Source: Planctomycetota bacterium (GTDB lineage: Bacteria > Planctomycetota > Planctomycetia > Pirellulales > Thermoguttaceae). Taken from it: a stretch of 64,000 nucleotides of DNA. Below, one piece after another: positions 15,561 to 27,144 of the stretch. The notes beneath the pieces are model-generated. The model had not been told where the DNA came from and ran no database searches. It saw only the letters and a program-made list of their open reading frames with translations. Every line of letters begins with the position of its first letter. Within the stretch, counting starts at the first letter, position 1. The position numbers were made by a program, and so were the translations under genes. Location of the stretch: the NCBI GenBank assembly GCA_030612765.1, contig JAUWNG010000002.1, positions 1 to 64,000 on the forward strand. Direction: 5' to 3'.

Positions 15561-16799
15561 ATGAACTCTCGCGATCGAATTCGGGCCGTACTCGACGGCC
15601 AATCGCCCGATCATGTGCCGCTGACGACGTGGTGTTTCGGATTCCGTCCGCCCCAGCGGCTGCGATGGCAAACCGACGGCCGCGAGATCGAGTACTGGTA
15701 TACGCAACGGCTGGAGCACATCCACACGCTGCCGCAGCCGTGGGGCCTCGACGATGAACTGAGGCGGGCCAATGCCTGGCTGTCGCTGGGAATCGACGAC
15801 GTGCTGGATATCTCGGTGCCTTGGGCCTGCGATCCGGAAGTCTCGTGGGTCGATTCGGTGATCCCGCCGGGCGGCGCCGGCGGCGACGCCACGACGCCGG
15901 TCATGGTACGCGAGTACCAGACGCCGGCCGGCACGGTGCGGCATGCCGTCAAGAAGACGGCCGAGGGTCAGCCGGGATGGGTCGTTCAGCCCGACCACGT
16001 GCCGATCATCGAGGACTACAACATACCGCGGGCCGTCAAGCACGCCGTAACGGCGCCCGGCGACGTGCCCGCCATCAAGCACCTCTTCGCGCCTCCGAAT
16101 GCCGAACAACGCCGGCAATTTGCCTACCGTATGGCGACGATGAAAAAGGCCGCCGACGAGATGGGCTTGCTCGTACAGGCGTGGACGTCCTTCGGCATGG
16201 ACGCCGCCGTGTGGTTTACCGGCGTCGAAGGAGCCGTGCTCATGGCAATGGAGGAACCGGAAGCCTTCGGCCGGCTCCTCGACATCATCCGCGAAACCGA
16301 CTACGCGCGGACCGAGCTGGCGGCCGCTATGCCCGGGGTCGATATGGTCTGCCAGCGCGGATGGTATTCGTCGACCGACTTCTGGTCGCCGCGGCTGTTC
16401 GACCAATTCGTTTATCCGCAAGTGGCCGAGTTGGCCGCGCTGGCCCATCGACACGGAAAGAAGTTCGGCTACGTCATGACCACGGGCGTCAAGCTCCTCG
16501 GGCCGCGGCTGGCAGACGCCGGCGTGGACCTGCTCTACTTCGTCGATCCGATCCAAGACCAGATCACACTCGAGGAAGCCCGTGATTTGCTGGGCGACCG
16601 GATGACGCTCGTCGGAGGCACCAACGCCCTGAGCCTGACCGATGGCAACGCCCGGCGGATTCGCGACGAGGTCGAACGGGCCGTCGAGATTCTCGGCCCG
16701 ACCAACCGATTCATCCTGCATCCGGTGGACGCCGTCTTCCCGGATACGCCTTGGGAGGGAATCGAGTGTATGATCGAGGCATGGAAACAGTGCCGATAG
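15561..16799 (+). CDS. Uroporphyrinogen decarboxylase (URO-D) family protein
   Basis: A 412-residue protein of the URO-D superfamily, which includes HemE and corrinoid methyltransferases of the MtaA/CmuA type. The opening MNSRDRIRAVLDGQSPDHVP is typical of the non-HemE branch, which is abundant in planctomycetes. No zinc motif could be assigned with confidence. AAGGA is about 8 bases before the ATG. It lies between a DegT aminotransferase and a FucI-like gene, so a catabolic role is more likely than haem synthesis. Confidence 0.82.
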   Translation: MNSRDRIRAVLDGQSPDHVPLTTWCFGFRPPQRLRWQTDGREIEYWYTQRLEHIHTLPQPWGLDDELRRANAWLSLGIDDVLDISVPWACDPEVSWVDSVIPPGGAGGDATTPVMVREYQTPAGTVRHAVKKTAEGQPGWVVQPDHVPIIEDYNIPRAVKHAVTAPGDVPAIKHLFAPPNAEQRRQFAYRMATMKKAADEMGLLVQAWTSFGMDAAVWFTGVEGAVLMAMEEPEAFGRLLDIIRETDYARTELAAAMPGVDMVCQRGWYSSTDFWSPRLFDQFVYPQVAELAALAHRHGKKFGYVMTTGVKLLGPRLADAGVDLLYFVDPIQDQITLEEARDLLGDRMTLVGGTNALSLTDGNARRIRDEVERAVEILGPTNRFILHPVDAVFPDTPWEGIECMIEAWKQCR

Positions 16800-16861
16800 G
16801 GTTTGCGGCGCCGCTGGAGCAACTGAGTTTAGTAGTTTCAAGTTCTTGTGAGATTTGGCGT

Positions 16862-16929
16862 TCGTCGTTCTGAGCGTAGCGAAGAATCTCCTTGGCTGCC
16901 GATATCCTTCGCTACGCTCAGGATGACTT
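16862..16929. repeat. Short palindrome with GAGCGTAGCGAAG core
   Basis: TCTGAGCGTAGCGAAG and CTTCGCTACGCTCAG arms lie between the URO-D and FucI-like genes. The same core is inside the mobile elements at 45413-45553 and 63222-63346, here without recognisable outer ends. Confidence 0.8.
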
Positions 16930-16958
16930 GCTGAGGGAAAAAACCAGGAGTCGGAGAC

Positions 16959-18287
16959 ATGTCGGACGATAAAAACGCGTTGATTCCGCGGGTAGGCGTG
17001 GCCTCGCTTTCCAGCCCTCTGGAAGTCGGCGCGGATCGGGCTCCCCAGGCCGCCGCCGATCTGGCCGGCCTGCTCCGGGCCGCCGGCTGCCAGGTCGTTG
17101 AACTGGGGATGGTCGATCAGCCCGACAAGTCGTTGGCCGCGGGCAGGAAGCTGGCGGAGTCGCGCGCCCAGGCCGTCGCCGTCGTGGCCACAAGCTGGTT
17201 TGAAGACTACCTGGTCCTCGATCTCCTGGAGGAATGTGAACTCCCCATCCTCCTGTGGTCGCTACCCGGCATGGAGACCGGCGCACTGTGCGGCTGCCAA
17301 CAACTGACGGCCTACCTCCGTCAGCTTGACGTGCCGTGTCGTGGCGTTTACGGGCCGCTCGACTCGCCGGAAGGTCGAGCCGACGCAATACAGTTCCTCC
17401 GCGCAGCCGCGCTGCGGGCCAGACTGCGGCGGGCCCGAATCGGTCTGGCCGGACATCGCGTGGCCGGAATGACCGAGGTCTCGGTCAATGAGATCGGTCT
17501 AAAGAAGACCATCGGACCGCGGATCGTCCCTCTCGACCTGCCGCAGTTGCTCGCTCGGGCCAAAGAAATCCCCGACGAGCAAGTGCGGTCGCAATGGCAG
17601 GACATGGTGGCCTGTAGCGGTCGCTGCACAGTGGCGGAAGACGAGGGCCTGGACTGCATGAAAGTTCACGCCGCCGTGAAGGAACTGGTCGACCGGCATC
17701 GCCTCGACGCCCTGACTATCGGCTGTTATCCGCACCTGATGGGTCGCGTCTGCCTGGCTGCGTCGCTCTTGGCGGACGTGGGCGTTCCGCTGGCGTGTGA
17801 AGGGGATGCCAACGGCGCCGTGGGCCAACTCCTGCTGACCTGGTTGACCGGCCGGCCCACGCACAACACCGACTGGCTCGAACCGCTCGAAGACGGCAGT
17901 GTCGTATTCACCCACTGCGGATCGGGATCGTTCAGTCTGGCGGAACGCCGCGAGGACATCGTGCTTGGCCCGGTGCGGCTGATGAACCGCGGCGTCTGTG
18001 CCCTCTTCCCGGCTCGCCCCGGCCCCGTGACCCTGCTGAACCTTCTTCCACGCGACAGCGGCTACCAGGTCGCCGTCCTCGAGGGCGAGGCTCTGTCGAC
18101 CGGCATGGTGTTTCCCGGCAATCCCTTGCGGGTCCGCTTTCCCACGCATACCTCGCGGATCATCGACTGGATTTTCCAAGAGGGGATCGGCCACCACTGG
18201 ATGGCAGGCTATGGACACGTCGGGGGGGAAATTAGACAGTGGGCCCGGCTCTGCGGACCGGATTTGCGACTGGTCGATATTTCGTAG
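16959..18287 (+). CDS. L-fucose/L-arabinose isomerase-like protein
   Basis: A 442-residue protein that fits the FucI/AraA-like fold: an N-terminal Rossmann-like part and a C-terminal part with CEGDANGAVGQ, which resembles the metal-binding glutamate region of fucose isomerases. The family converts aldoses to ketoses, but many members have unknown substrates. GGAG precedes the ATG at 16959. It is the last gene of the 13.1-18.3 kb set. Its TAG stop lies inside a 19-base direct repeat that also carries the stop of the convergent phosphoglycerate kinase gene (second copy). Confidence 0.78.
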   Translation: MSDDKNALIPRVGVASLSSPLEVGADRAPQAAADLAGLLRAAGCQVVELGMVDQPDKSLAAGRKLAESRAQAVAVVATSWFEDYLVLDLLEECELPILLWSLPGMETGALCGCQQLTAYLRQLDVPCRGVYGPLDSPEGRADAIQFLRAAALRARLRRARIGLAGHRVAGMTEVSVNEIGLKKTIGPRIVPLDLPQLLARAKEIPDEQVRSQWQDMVACSGRCTVAEDEGLDCMKVHAAVKELVDRHRLDALTIGCYPHLMGRVCLAASLLADVGVPLACEGDANGAVGQLLLTWLTGRPTHNTDWLEPLEDGSVVFTHCGSGSFSLAERREDIVLGPVRLMNRGVCALFPARPGPVTLLNLLPRDSGYQVAVLEGEALSTGMVFPGNPLRVRFPTHTSRIIDWIFQEGIGHHWMAGYGHVGGEIRQWARLCGPDLRLVDIS

Positions 18288-18295
18288 TCTACTTG

Positions 18296-18494
18296 CGTTC
18301 ACAGGGGACTGTCCCAATTTTCGCGGCGCGAGGGACGTTGCCAGGCGAATTGACTTGACCGCCGCGAAAATGGGACTGTCCCCTTGGCGCCGCGGGAAGG
18401 GGACAGGTCCATGTTTTCGGCCAACGGTTCGTCGGCAAAATGCGTTTTTTCGCCGAAAAATGGACCAGTCCCCGACCGGCCCGTGAACGGTTGC
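18296..18494. mobile_element. Composite palindromic insertion between convergent genes
   Basis: A 199 bp insert flanked by the direct repeat ATATTTCGTAGTCTACTTG at 18277-18295 and 18495-18513. It contains two palindromes: 18302-18384 (GGGGACTGTCCCAATTTTCG type) and 18397-18470 (GGGGACAGGTCC type). The ends CGTTCAC and GTGAACG match the ends of the element at 63222-63346. Confidence 0.85.
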
Positions 18495-18506
18495 ATATTT
18501 CGTAGT

Positions 18507-19922
18507 CTACTTGTGCGGCGCGGGCCCCATACCCTCGGCGGCCATGCTGAGCGCCACCAGGTAAGGCACCGGCTCGCTGCCCAGGGCGCCGAGCACCGTG
18601 CCGCCGGCGGTGAAGCAATAGGCGACCCAGTCCGCCTGGCCGTATTTTTCCAATGCCTTGCCCCCCTCGCCGCCGCCGACGTACACCTTGATGCCGGCGT
18701 CGGTCATGCGTTTCAACTGGGCAATGAACCGCCGCGTTCCTTCCTCGAAGCGCGGATCCTCGAACATGCCGAATACGCCGTTATGAAAGACCACCGCCGC
18801 GGGGCGATCAGACTGGTGCGCGGCGATGAAATCGCTCACCGCCTTCTCGTATAGCTCGCTGGAGGCGGGACCGACGTCGAACTGTTGGTTGCCCGGCCCG
18901 ATAGCTTCCGAAACCCGGCCGTCCTGGAGCACGAAATCGACCGGCATGACGAACTCGATCCCCTTCGCCCGACCATCGGAGATCATCCGTTCGGCCTGTT
19001 CGATCCGCTCTCGGGGAATATAATACGGCTTGTCCCGGTGTTCGGGGTCTTCGGACAGTCCGATGTTGAAATCCGTGCCGTCGAGCCGGGCGGCCGCCTT
19101 TTTCAACGCTACCGCCAGCGAGCCGGCCGCAAGCACCGTGCGAATCGTTCCCCGGTCGATCATCGCTTGCAGATCGTCGAGCTTGTCGATCTTCAATCCG
19201 CTGAATACGACCATCCGCGCGCCCAGACATTCCTTCAAGTGGTCCTCGAATTGCTCCGCCTCGTACTTACCCAGCGCGACCTTTTCCATCGCGGCGGGCA
19301 CGACCACGCTGGAGACGTCGAGGCTGCCGGCCGAAAACGCCTCGTGGACGTACGCCTTGGCCACCTTCTCGGCAAACTGGTTGGCCAGCCGGGCCAACGC
19401 CGCGGCCAGCCGGGCCACGTCGTCCGGCTTGGCCTTCCAAAGCGCCCGCTCGATGTCGTACTTGCGGGTATTTTCCAGGACGATCACGCCGCCGGCCGGG
19501 CATCGGGCTATCGCCTCGGCCGCTTCATCCTTGATTGTCGTGCTCTCGGGATCGAGCCAGTCCGCGATGAACTCGACCCGGCAACCGAGGATTTCACCGA
19601 TCCGCGCGGCGACTTTGTCGAGCGATTTTTGCGGATCGCGGCCGATGTGCCCAAAGACGATCTGCTTCCATCCCCGCCTCCGGCCGAACTCCAGGGTCTC
19701 TTTCATCGACCGCAGGCGGATGTCTCCATCGCCGACGGCCGGCCCCGGTTTGGCGTCCACGTCGCCGCGTACCAGCACGGGCGTACCGGCGGGGAGCTTG
19801 CCCAAACATTCCAGACGCGGGATTTCGGCCAGATACTGTTCCAGGGTCAACTGCGGCTCGTTCGGCTCGCCCCCCAGCAGTTTGCGGCACCAAGCCGCCA
19901 TCGCTTCGGTCGTGATGGTCAT
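18507..19922 (-). CDS. pgk: Divergent phosphoglycerate kinase
   Basis: A 471-residue protein, longer than the usual 390-400. PGK landmarks are recognisable but altered: VRGDVDAKPG where RVDFNVP is normal, IVLENTRKY for the ENxRF strand, HEAFSAG for DAFGxAHR, HNGVFGMFED for WNGPMGVFE, VGGGEGGKAL for GGGDS and FTAGGTVLGAL for STGGGA. The enzyme normally makes ATP from 1,3-bisphosphoglycerate in glycolysis. So many changes at substrate positions raise the possibility of altered activity or a second PGK-like gene elsewhere. It converges with the FucI-like gene; a heptamer array lies next to its promoter side. Confidence 0.75.
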   Translation of the reverse strand: MTITTEAMAAWCRKLLGGEPNEPQLTLEQYLAEIPRLECLGKLPAGTPVLVRGDVDAKPGPAVGDGDIRLRSMKETLEFGRRRGWKQIVFGHIGRDPQKSLDKVAARIGEILGCRVEFIADWLDPESTTIKDEAAEAIARCPAGGVIVLENTRKYDIERALWKAKPDDVARLAAALARLANQFAEKVAKAYVHEAFSAGSLDVSSVVVPAAMEKVALGKYEAEQFEDHLKECLGARMVVFSGLKIDKLDDLQAMIDRGTIRTVLAAGSLAVALKKAAARLDGTDFNIGLSEDPEHRDKPYYIPRERIEQAERMISDGRAKGIEFVMPVDFVLQDGRVSEAIGPGNQQFDVGPASSELYEKAVSDFIAAHQSDRPAAVVFHNGVFGMFEDPRFEEGTRRFIAQLKRMTDAGIKVYVGGGEGGKALEKYGQADWVAYCFTAGGTVLGALGSEPVPYLVALSMAAEGMGPAPHK

Positions 19923-19971
19923 GATAGTATTCTCTGTGGTTTATTTTGTTGGTTGCTGATCGTTGGCGGCA

Positions 19972-20059
19972 AGTTATTGATTGCGAAACCGCAAGCGGCA
20001 CGGCTATACTTTTTCCACTACCCACTACCCACTACTCACTATCCACTATCCACTATCCA

Positions 20060-20063
<4 letters not shown>
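19972..20063. repeat. CCACTAY heptamer array with conserved tail
   Basis: TTGCGAAACCGCAAGCGGC (19981-19999) is followed by seven units of CCACTAC/CCACTAT at 20015-20063. An inverted copy of the same arrangement is at 24866-24983. Simpler arrays lie at 31175 and 31536. Confidence 0.85.
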
Positions 20064-22660
<2,597 letters not shown>

Positions 22661-22829
22661 TGTGATACTCTCCAAAATGTTCGGTGAAGTGTCGCGGACG
22701 CACCATTATTCGCAAACCGACGCTCCCCGTAAAGCTCGACTTCTTGACGGCATCTCGATTCGACGGAATAATAAAGGGCGATGTTCGCGTCCTCTTTGCC
22801 CAATCGACTTATTTTCACCAGTGTGCCCA

Positions 22830-24050
22830 ATGGCCGTCTTACGTTACGGGAACAATTCGAGCGTGGTGATTGAGCCGGCCGAAGGCCCCGGGCCGGATGT
22901 GCCGGAAACGCCTCAAGGCACTCCGCTGGCCGATCCCGGCGAGGCTACGTCGGCCGCGCTGCTGGAACCGCTCGATTATCCGCCGTTGGCAAAAAGCACG
23001 ACGCCCGGCGACCGCATCGTGCTGGCCCTGGACCGCGGAGTGCCCAAGGCGGAGGAGGTCACGGCCGCCGTCGTCCATGCGCTGGTCCGCTCCGGCGTCG
23101 GCGCCGACGGTATTACCGTCTTGTTTTCCCAGGCGGACGGAGACGTCGAGACGGAAGACCCTTGCCGGCTGGTCGACGCGGATCAACGCAGTCGCATTCG
23201 GGTGCTGGCCCACGACCCGGCCGACCGGAAACCGTTGGCGTATCTTGCCGCCGGCGAGGCGGGCGAGGCGATCCTCGTCAGCCGGGCCTTGCACGATGCG
23301 GACATGGTGCTGCCGATCGGCTGTTTACGCGACGATCTGTCGGCCGGATACTTCGGCATACACGGCGCCGTTTACCCGACGTTTTCCGACACCAAAACCA
23401 TCCAGCGGTTCCGCGGACTCGGATCGCTGCACACTTCGGGCGACCGCAAGCGGGAACTGACCGAGCGGGTCGATCACGTGGCCTGGCTGTTGGGCGTGAA
23501 TCTCACGATCCAGATAGTTCCGGGCGGCGGTGGGCGGATCATGCACGTCTTGGCCGGCCAGAGCGACTCGGTACGCCGTCGGGGGCGCGAACTGTACGAT
23601 GCCGCCTGGAGCCGGACGGTTTCGCGCCGGGCCGGTCTGGTCGTCGCGGCGATCGAAGGCCCCGCCGCCGAGCAGACGTGGGAGAACCTGGGGCAAGCGC
23701 TGCAGGTCGCGGGCAGTTTTGTCGAGGATGATGGCGCGATCGCCGTCTGTTGCGATCTGTCCACCCGGCCAGGCCCGGCAATGCGGCGTTTGGCGAGCGA
23801 GTCGTCGCGAGCCGAGTCCATGCGACACGTCAGCCGTCATCGTCAGGTAGACGCCCTGCCCGCCGCCCAACTCGCACACGCGCTGGACCGCAACAAGGTC
23901 TACCTGTTGAGCCGGCTCGCTCCCTCGACGGTCGATGATTTGAACATGGTGCCGCTCGAAAAGCCGGAGGAGTTGTCCCGTCTCGCCCGGCAACACTCCT
24001 CCTGCACCCTGCTGTCAAACGCACAATACATCACGCCCGTGATGGGATGA
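22830..24050 (+). CDS. LarA-like protein (DUF2088, nickel-dependent racemase family)
   Basis: A 406-residue protein related to lactate racemase LarA, which uses a nickel-pincer cofactor; members act on varied 2-hydroxy acids. The N-terminal half has the family patterns GDRIVLALDRGVP and DADMVLPIG. HGAVYPTFSD and HTSGDRKRE supply candidate metal or catalytic histidines, but exact matching was not possible. No larB, larC or larE gene is nearby. The ATG at 22830 gives a sensible N-terminus; the ribosome site is weak. It is divergent from the thioredoxin lipoprotein. Confidence 0.72.
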   Translation: MAVLRYGNNSSVVIEPAEGPGPDVPETPQGTPLADPGEATSAALLEPLDYPPLAKSTTPGDRIVLALDRGVPKAEEVTAAVVHALVRSGVGADGITVLFSQADGDVETEDPCRLVDADQRSRIRVLAHDPADRKPLAYLAAGEAGEAILVSRALHDADMVLPIGCLRDDLSAGYFGIHGAVYPTFSDTKTIQRFRGLGSLHTSGDRKRELTERVDHVAWLLGVNLTIQIVPGGGGRIMHVLAGQSDSVRRRGRELYDAAWSRTVSRRAGLVVAAIEGPAAEQTWENLGQALQVAGSFVEDDGAIAVCCDLSTRPGPAMRRLASESSRAESMRHVSRHRQVDALPAAQLAHALDRNKVYLLSRLAPSTVDDLNMVPLEKPEELSRLARQHSSCTLLSNAQYITPVMG

Positions 24051-24063
24051 AGAGAAACGCCAT

Positions 24064-24153
24064 TTAGCCCCGGGTGAATACACCCGGGGTACAATGTGTT
24101 GCACGCAACCGCCCGTCCCCGCCGTGTATTCACGGCGGGCTAAATAATAACGG
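24064..24153. repeat. TTTAGCCCCGGG palindromic element
   Basis: Starts ATTTAGCCCCGGGTGAATAC and ends CACGGCGGGCTAAAT, with inner hairpins. It separates the LarA-like gene from yggS. A TTTAGCCC element of the same type lies at 52611-52674. Confidence 0.75.
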
Positions 24154-24168
24154 CGAAATGTCATACTG

Positions 24169-24867
24169 ATGCAACTCAAAACGATTGCCGAAAACGTGGC
24201 TTGCATCCGCGAGCGGATCGCCCGTGCCGCCCAGCGAAGCGGCCGAGCGCCCGAACGGATCACATTGGTGGCGGTGACCAAATATGTTTCGGCCGAGATA
24301 GTCCGCCCGTTGGTCGCGGCCGGCTGTCTGGAACTTGGCGAGAGCCGCCCGCAACAGCTTTGGGAGAAGGCCGCCGCGCTGGCCGATCTGCCGATCCGCT
24401 GGCACATGATCGGCCATCTACAACGGAACAAGGTCCGCCGCACGTTGCCGCTGGTGACGATGATCCAGTCGGTGGACAGCCCACGGTTGCTCGCGGCGAT
24501 CGACGAAGAAGCGAGCGGAAAGGGACCGATCCCCGTTTTATTGGAAGTAAACGTCTCCGGCGAGTCGGCCAAGCATGGTTTCTCGCCCGACGAAATCGAG
24601 CCGCTTCTGGCGGAGTTGCCGAATTACGCGAACGTGTCGGTTCGCGGTTTGATGTGCATGGCCGCGTTGGAGGGCGGGCCGGAGCGAGCCAGGCGCGATT
24701 TCGCCGCACTCCGCCAACTCCGCGAGAACTTGCGACCGAGTTGCCCGCCGGGCGTCACGCTCGACGAGCTTTCGATGGGCATGAGCGGCGACTTCGAGGC
24801 GGCGATCGAAGAAGGGGCGACGATCGTGCGCGTCGGCTCCGCGCTGTTCGAGGGAGTGGATTATTAG
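24169..24867 (+). CDS. yggS: PLP homeostasis protein, YggS/PROSC family
   Basis: A 232-residue single-barrel PLP-binding protein. It shows LVAVTKYVS with the PLP lysine, GESRPQQLWEK, WHMIGHLQRNK, and LSMGMSGDFEAAIEEGATIVRVG, all family landmarks. YggS binds and balances cellular pyridoxal phosphate rather than acting as a racemase. It precedes yggU, an arrangement common in bacteria, although a repeat array separates them here. No strong ribosome site was seen before the ATG. Confidence 0.93.
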   Translation: MQLKTIAENVACIRERIARAAQRSGRAPERITLVAVTKYVSAEIVRPLVAAGCLELGESRPQQLWEKAAALADLPIRWHMIGHLQRNKVRRTLPLVTMIQSVDSPRLLAAIDEEASGKGPIPVLLEVNVSGESAKHGFSPDEIEPLLAELPNYANVSVRGLMCMAALEGGPERARRDFAALRQLRENLRPSCPPGVTLDELSMGMSGDFEAAIEEGATIVRVGSALFEGVDY

Positions 24868-24983
24868 TGGGTAGTGGGGAGTGGATAGTGGGTAGGGGAT
24901 AGTGGGTAGTTGATAGTGGGTAGTGGATAGTGGGTAGTGGGTAGTGAAATAAGTATCTCCGCCGCTTGCGGTTTCGCAACCAT
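24866..24983. repeat. GTAGTGG heptamer array with conserved tail
   Basis: About eleven GTAGTGG/ATAGTGG-like units (24866-24946) are followed by GCCGCTTGCGGTTTCGCAA. This is the inverse of the array at 19972-20063, including the spacer TATACTT/AAGTATC. It starts at the yggS stop codon. Confidence 0.85.
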
Positions 24984-25005
24984 TAACTTTTCATCATCGC
25001 AATTG

Positions 25006-25305
25006 ATGCTCAATCTCGAACCCCATCCCGACGGCACGATCCTCCCAGTACACGTCCATCCCGGCGCGCGTCGAAACGAAATCCGCGGCGTGCGGAACGG
25101 TCGATTAAAAATCGGCGTAACCCAAGCGCCCGAGAAGGGCAAGGCCAACAAAGCGGTGATCGAACTGCTCTCGAAGTCACTACGGCTGCGGAAATCGCAA
25201 ATCGAATTGCTTTCCGGCGAAACCTCGCGTCAGAAGCGTTTTGTCGTCGGCCTAAGTCCCCGGGAATTGTCCGAGCGGATCGAGCGTTGCTCAAAACCCG
25301 AATAG
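25006..25305 (+). CDS. yggU: YggU/DUF167 family protein
   Basis: A 99-residue protein with the family core: HPGARRNEIRGV, LKIGVTQAPEKGKANKAVIELLSK and LLSGETSRQKRFVV. The biochemical role of the family is unknown; it is a small alpha/beta protein often encoded beside yggS. The ATG at 25006 gives the normal length; a longer frame reads back into the repeat tail. Confidence 0.9.
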   Translation: MLNLEPHPDGTILPVHVHPGARRNEIRGVRNGRLKIGVTQAPEKGKANKAVIELLSKSLRLRKSQIELLSGETSRQKRFVVGLSPRELSERIERCSKPE

Positions 25306-25415
25306 CCCGCCGCGCGGCGTCAATCTGCCGACCTCCATGCCGGAAACGGCGTGAGGAAGAATCATATTGATCGATAGATAATCATTGGACTTATCCTCCC
25401 CTTCCGCACGGTGTC

Positions 25416-25443
25416 TTGACAGACCATGACAACCCTCTAGATT
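25416..25443 (+). promoter_or_regulatory. Candidate sigma-70 promoter for the TIR gene
   Basis: TTGACA at 25416-25421 and TAGATT at 25438-25443 are separated by 16 bases. This would leave an untranslated leader of about 145 bases before the TIR gene. Only the sequence match supports it. Confidence 0.35.
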
Positions 25444-25594
25444 GAGGGAGACCAAGAAGGGCCAGCAGTCACAAAGTCGAGTGGCAACTGATTACACGGA
25501 ATATACATGCAGGCTATGTCGAAACAATGACACCCGATCCCTTACAACTCCTCCCTTAAAACTTCCCTCACCGGAGATAGGCAAGACAAAAGTC

Positions 25595-27037
25595 ATGGCC
25601 GTACCGCAGAAACGATTCCAAGTTGCTTTGTCGTTCCCTGGGGAGAAACGGACAATTGTGAAACCGGTGGCTGACCATCTCGCAGCGATTTATGGAAAAG
25701 AACGGGTTCTGTACGACAAGTACCATGAGGCCGAATTCGCACAACCCGATTTGGATGTCCTCCTTCAGGAACTTTACCACGATCAATCCGAATTGATCGT
25801 CGTGTTCCTGTGCGCTGTCTACAATCAAAAGGATTGGTGCGGCCTGGAGTGGCGTGCTATTCGCGACCTTATCAAGCAACGGCACTTACATTGCGTCATG
25901 CTTTTGCGATTTGACAACTCAGATATCCCTGGACTGTATTCAATCGACGGTTACGTTGAGATTGGTGATCGCTCTCCGGAGGAAATCGGCGAACTCATAA
26001 TTCAACGCTTGCGCATCAACACAGAACGCAACGATTCTATTGGCGCTTCGTCTGCTACATCGGAAGCAGGTATTCCGCCTCTAGCGGTAACACGCGGAGA
26101 TTCAAAGGAAGAAACCGAGAGGGCAATGCATCATGGAATAACCTCACCCTCCACTTCCGACGATTATGAAGATGGTACTAACATACCTCGCGGTACGCCT
26201 TTTTATTTCCAGAGCTCCAGGACGACGGATTGGTATCTTCCGAGTAAATCGAAAGCTTCTACGGGGTGGAAAGAGCGGTGGGCGCGGCTGCGGGAACGAT
26301 TTGAGCAGATCATTGACCAGTGCCGTCCCATGTCGTGCGTTTTGATCGAAAAACGGATTCCCGCATATCCCAGAAACAACATCCAGTCCTGGCTGGATGT
26401 TGTTCCTGGAGGAGAGTTTGTTCAGTGTGGAGGTGGTCTAAGATGTGAGCCAAGCTTCTTATACACGCGCGAGCGTATGCCATTGTTTGGCAAATTCCCG
26501 ATTCGAGATGCTTATGGTACGCCCATCAGAAACAGTGCAGGAGAAGCGTTTGGCTTCCGTTTTGGCCTTTCTCGTCAGATTTTCTTTTATTCAGAGCAAA
26601 ATGACCTCCGGGAATCGCGCACATTTCCCGAGCCTCACTTATTCGAGTTGGCTAGTGATGGCACGGGACTCATTTATCAACTACCATCCAATGTGGCGAC
26701 TTCTTTGTGGCGTAACTGGCGGGTCGGCTTCTCTCGTGGGGACCATTCGGATGAGTACCTTTGGCTTGACGTACTCTTCGAGTTATCGTGGCAGCGCAAG
26801 CCAGGAGATGTGCTTTATACAACACGGCACGCATGGTTGGAGAATAGGTCGATTCAACTCGAAGGACAAGGACTTTTTCCCCGGTTGCCAGATATGTCGG
26901 TTTCCCCGGCATCGGTATCGTCGATACCAGCGGATAATGGCTATCCTGTGACATGGAAAGCTACAATTTCAGATGTGGCCAGGGCTTCGGTTATAGCCAT
27001 TGACGAGTTGCTCGAACGGGCAGGGGATACTTCATAA
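25595..27037 (+). CDS. TIR-domain protein with unknown C-terminal domain
   Basis: A 480-residue protein. Residues 1-150 form a TIR-like domain: FQVALSFPGEKR at the first strand, YGKERVLYDKY, a hydrophobic LIVVFLCAVY strand and CGLEWRAI, where the glutamate fits the NADase catalytic position of bacterial TIR proteins. A Ser/Thr-rich linker follows, then about 300 residues with no recognised family (LWRNWRVGFSRG and many aromatic strands). Composition is more AT-rich than neighbours, as in acquired genes. A defence role by NAD depletion or signalling is plausible from the family. The C-terminal part may sense a ligand, which is inference. No adjacent partner gene is seen. Confidence 0.75.
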   Translation: MAVPQKRFQVALSFPGEKRTIVKPVADHLAAIYGKERVLYDKYHEAEFAQPDLDVLLQELYHDQSELIVVFLCAVYNQKDWCGLEWRAIRDLIKQRHLHCVMLLRFDNSDIPGLYSIDGYVEIGDRSPEEIGELIIQRLRINTERNDSIGASSATSEAGIPPLAVTRGDSKEETERAMHHGITSPSTSDDYEDGTNIPRGTPFYFQSSRTTDWYLPSKSKASTGWKERWARLRERFEQIIDQCRPMSCVLIEKRIPAYPRNNIQSWLDVVPGGEFVQCGGGLRCEPSFLYTRERMPLFGKFPIRDAYGTPIRNSAGEAFGFRFGLSRQIFFYSEQNDLRESRTFPEPHLFELASDGTGLIYQLPSNVATSLWRNWRVGFSRGDHSDEYLWLDVLFELSWQRKPGDVLYTTRHAWLENRSIQLEGQGLFPRLPDMSVSPASVSSIPADNGYPVTWKATISDVARASVIAIDELLERAGDTS

Positions 27038-27144
27038 AGGGTTGAGACAGTGTTTCACCCTTCCTTTCCCCCCTAGCTGGCAATCATCTGCCTGCGTCAG
27101 CGTCACAATCGCCGCTTTTTTGACAAGAAACCTTGCCGAAGTTT

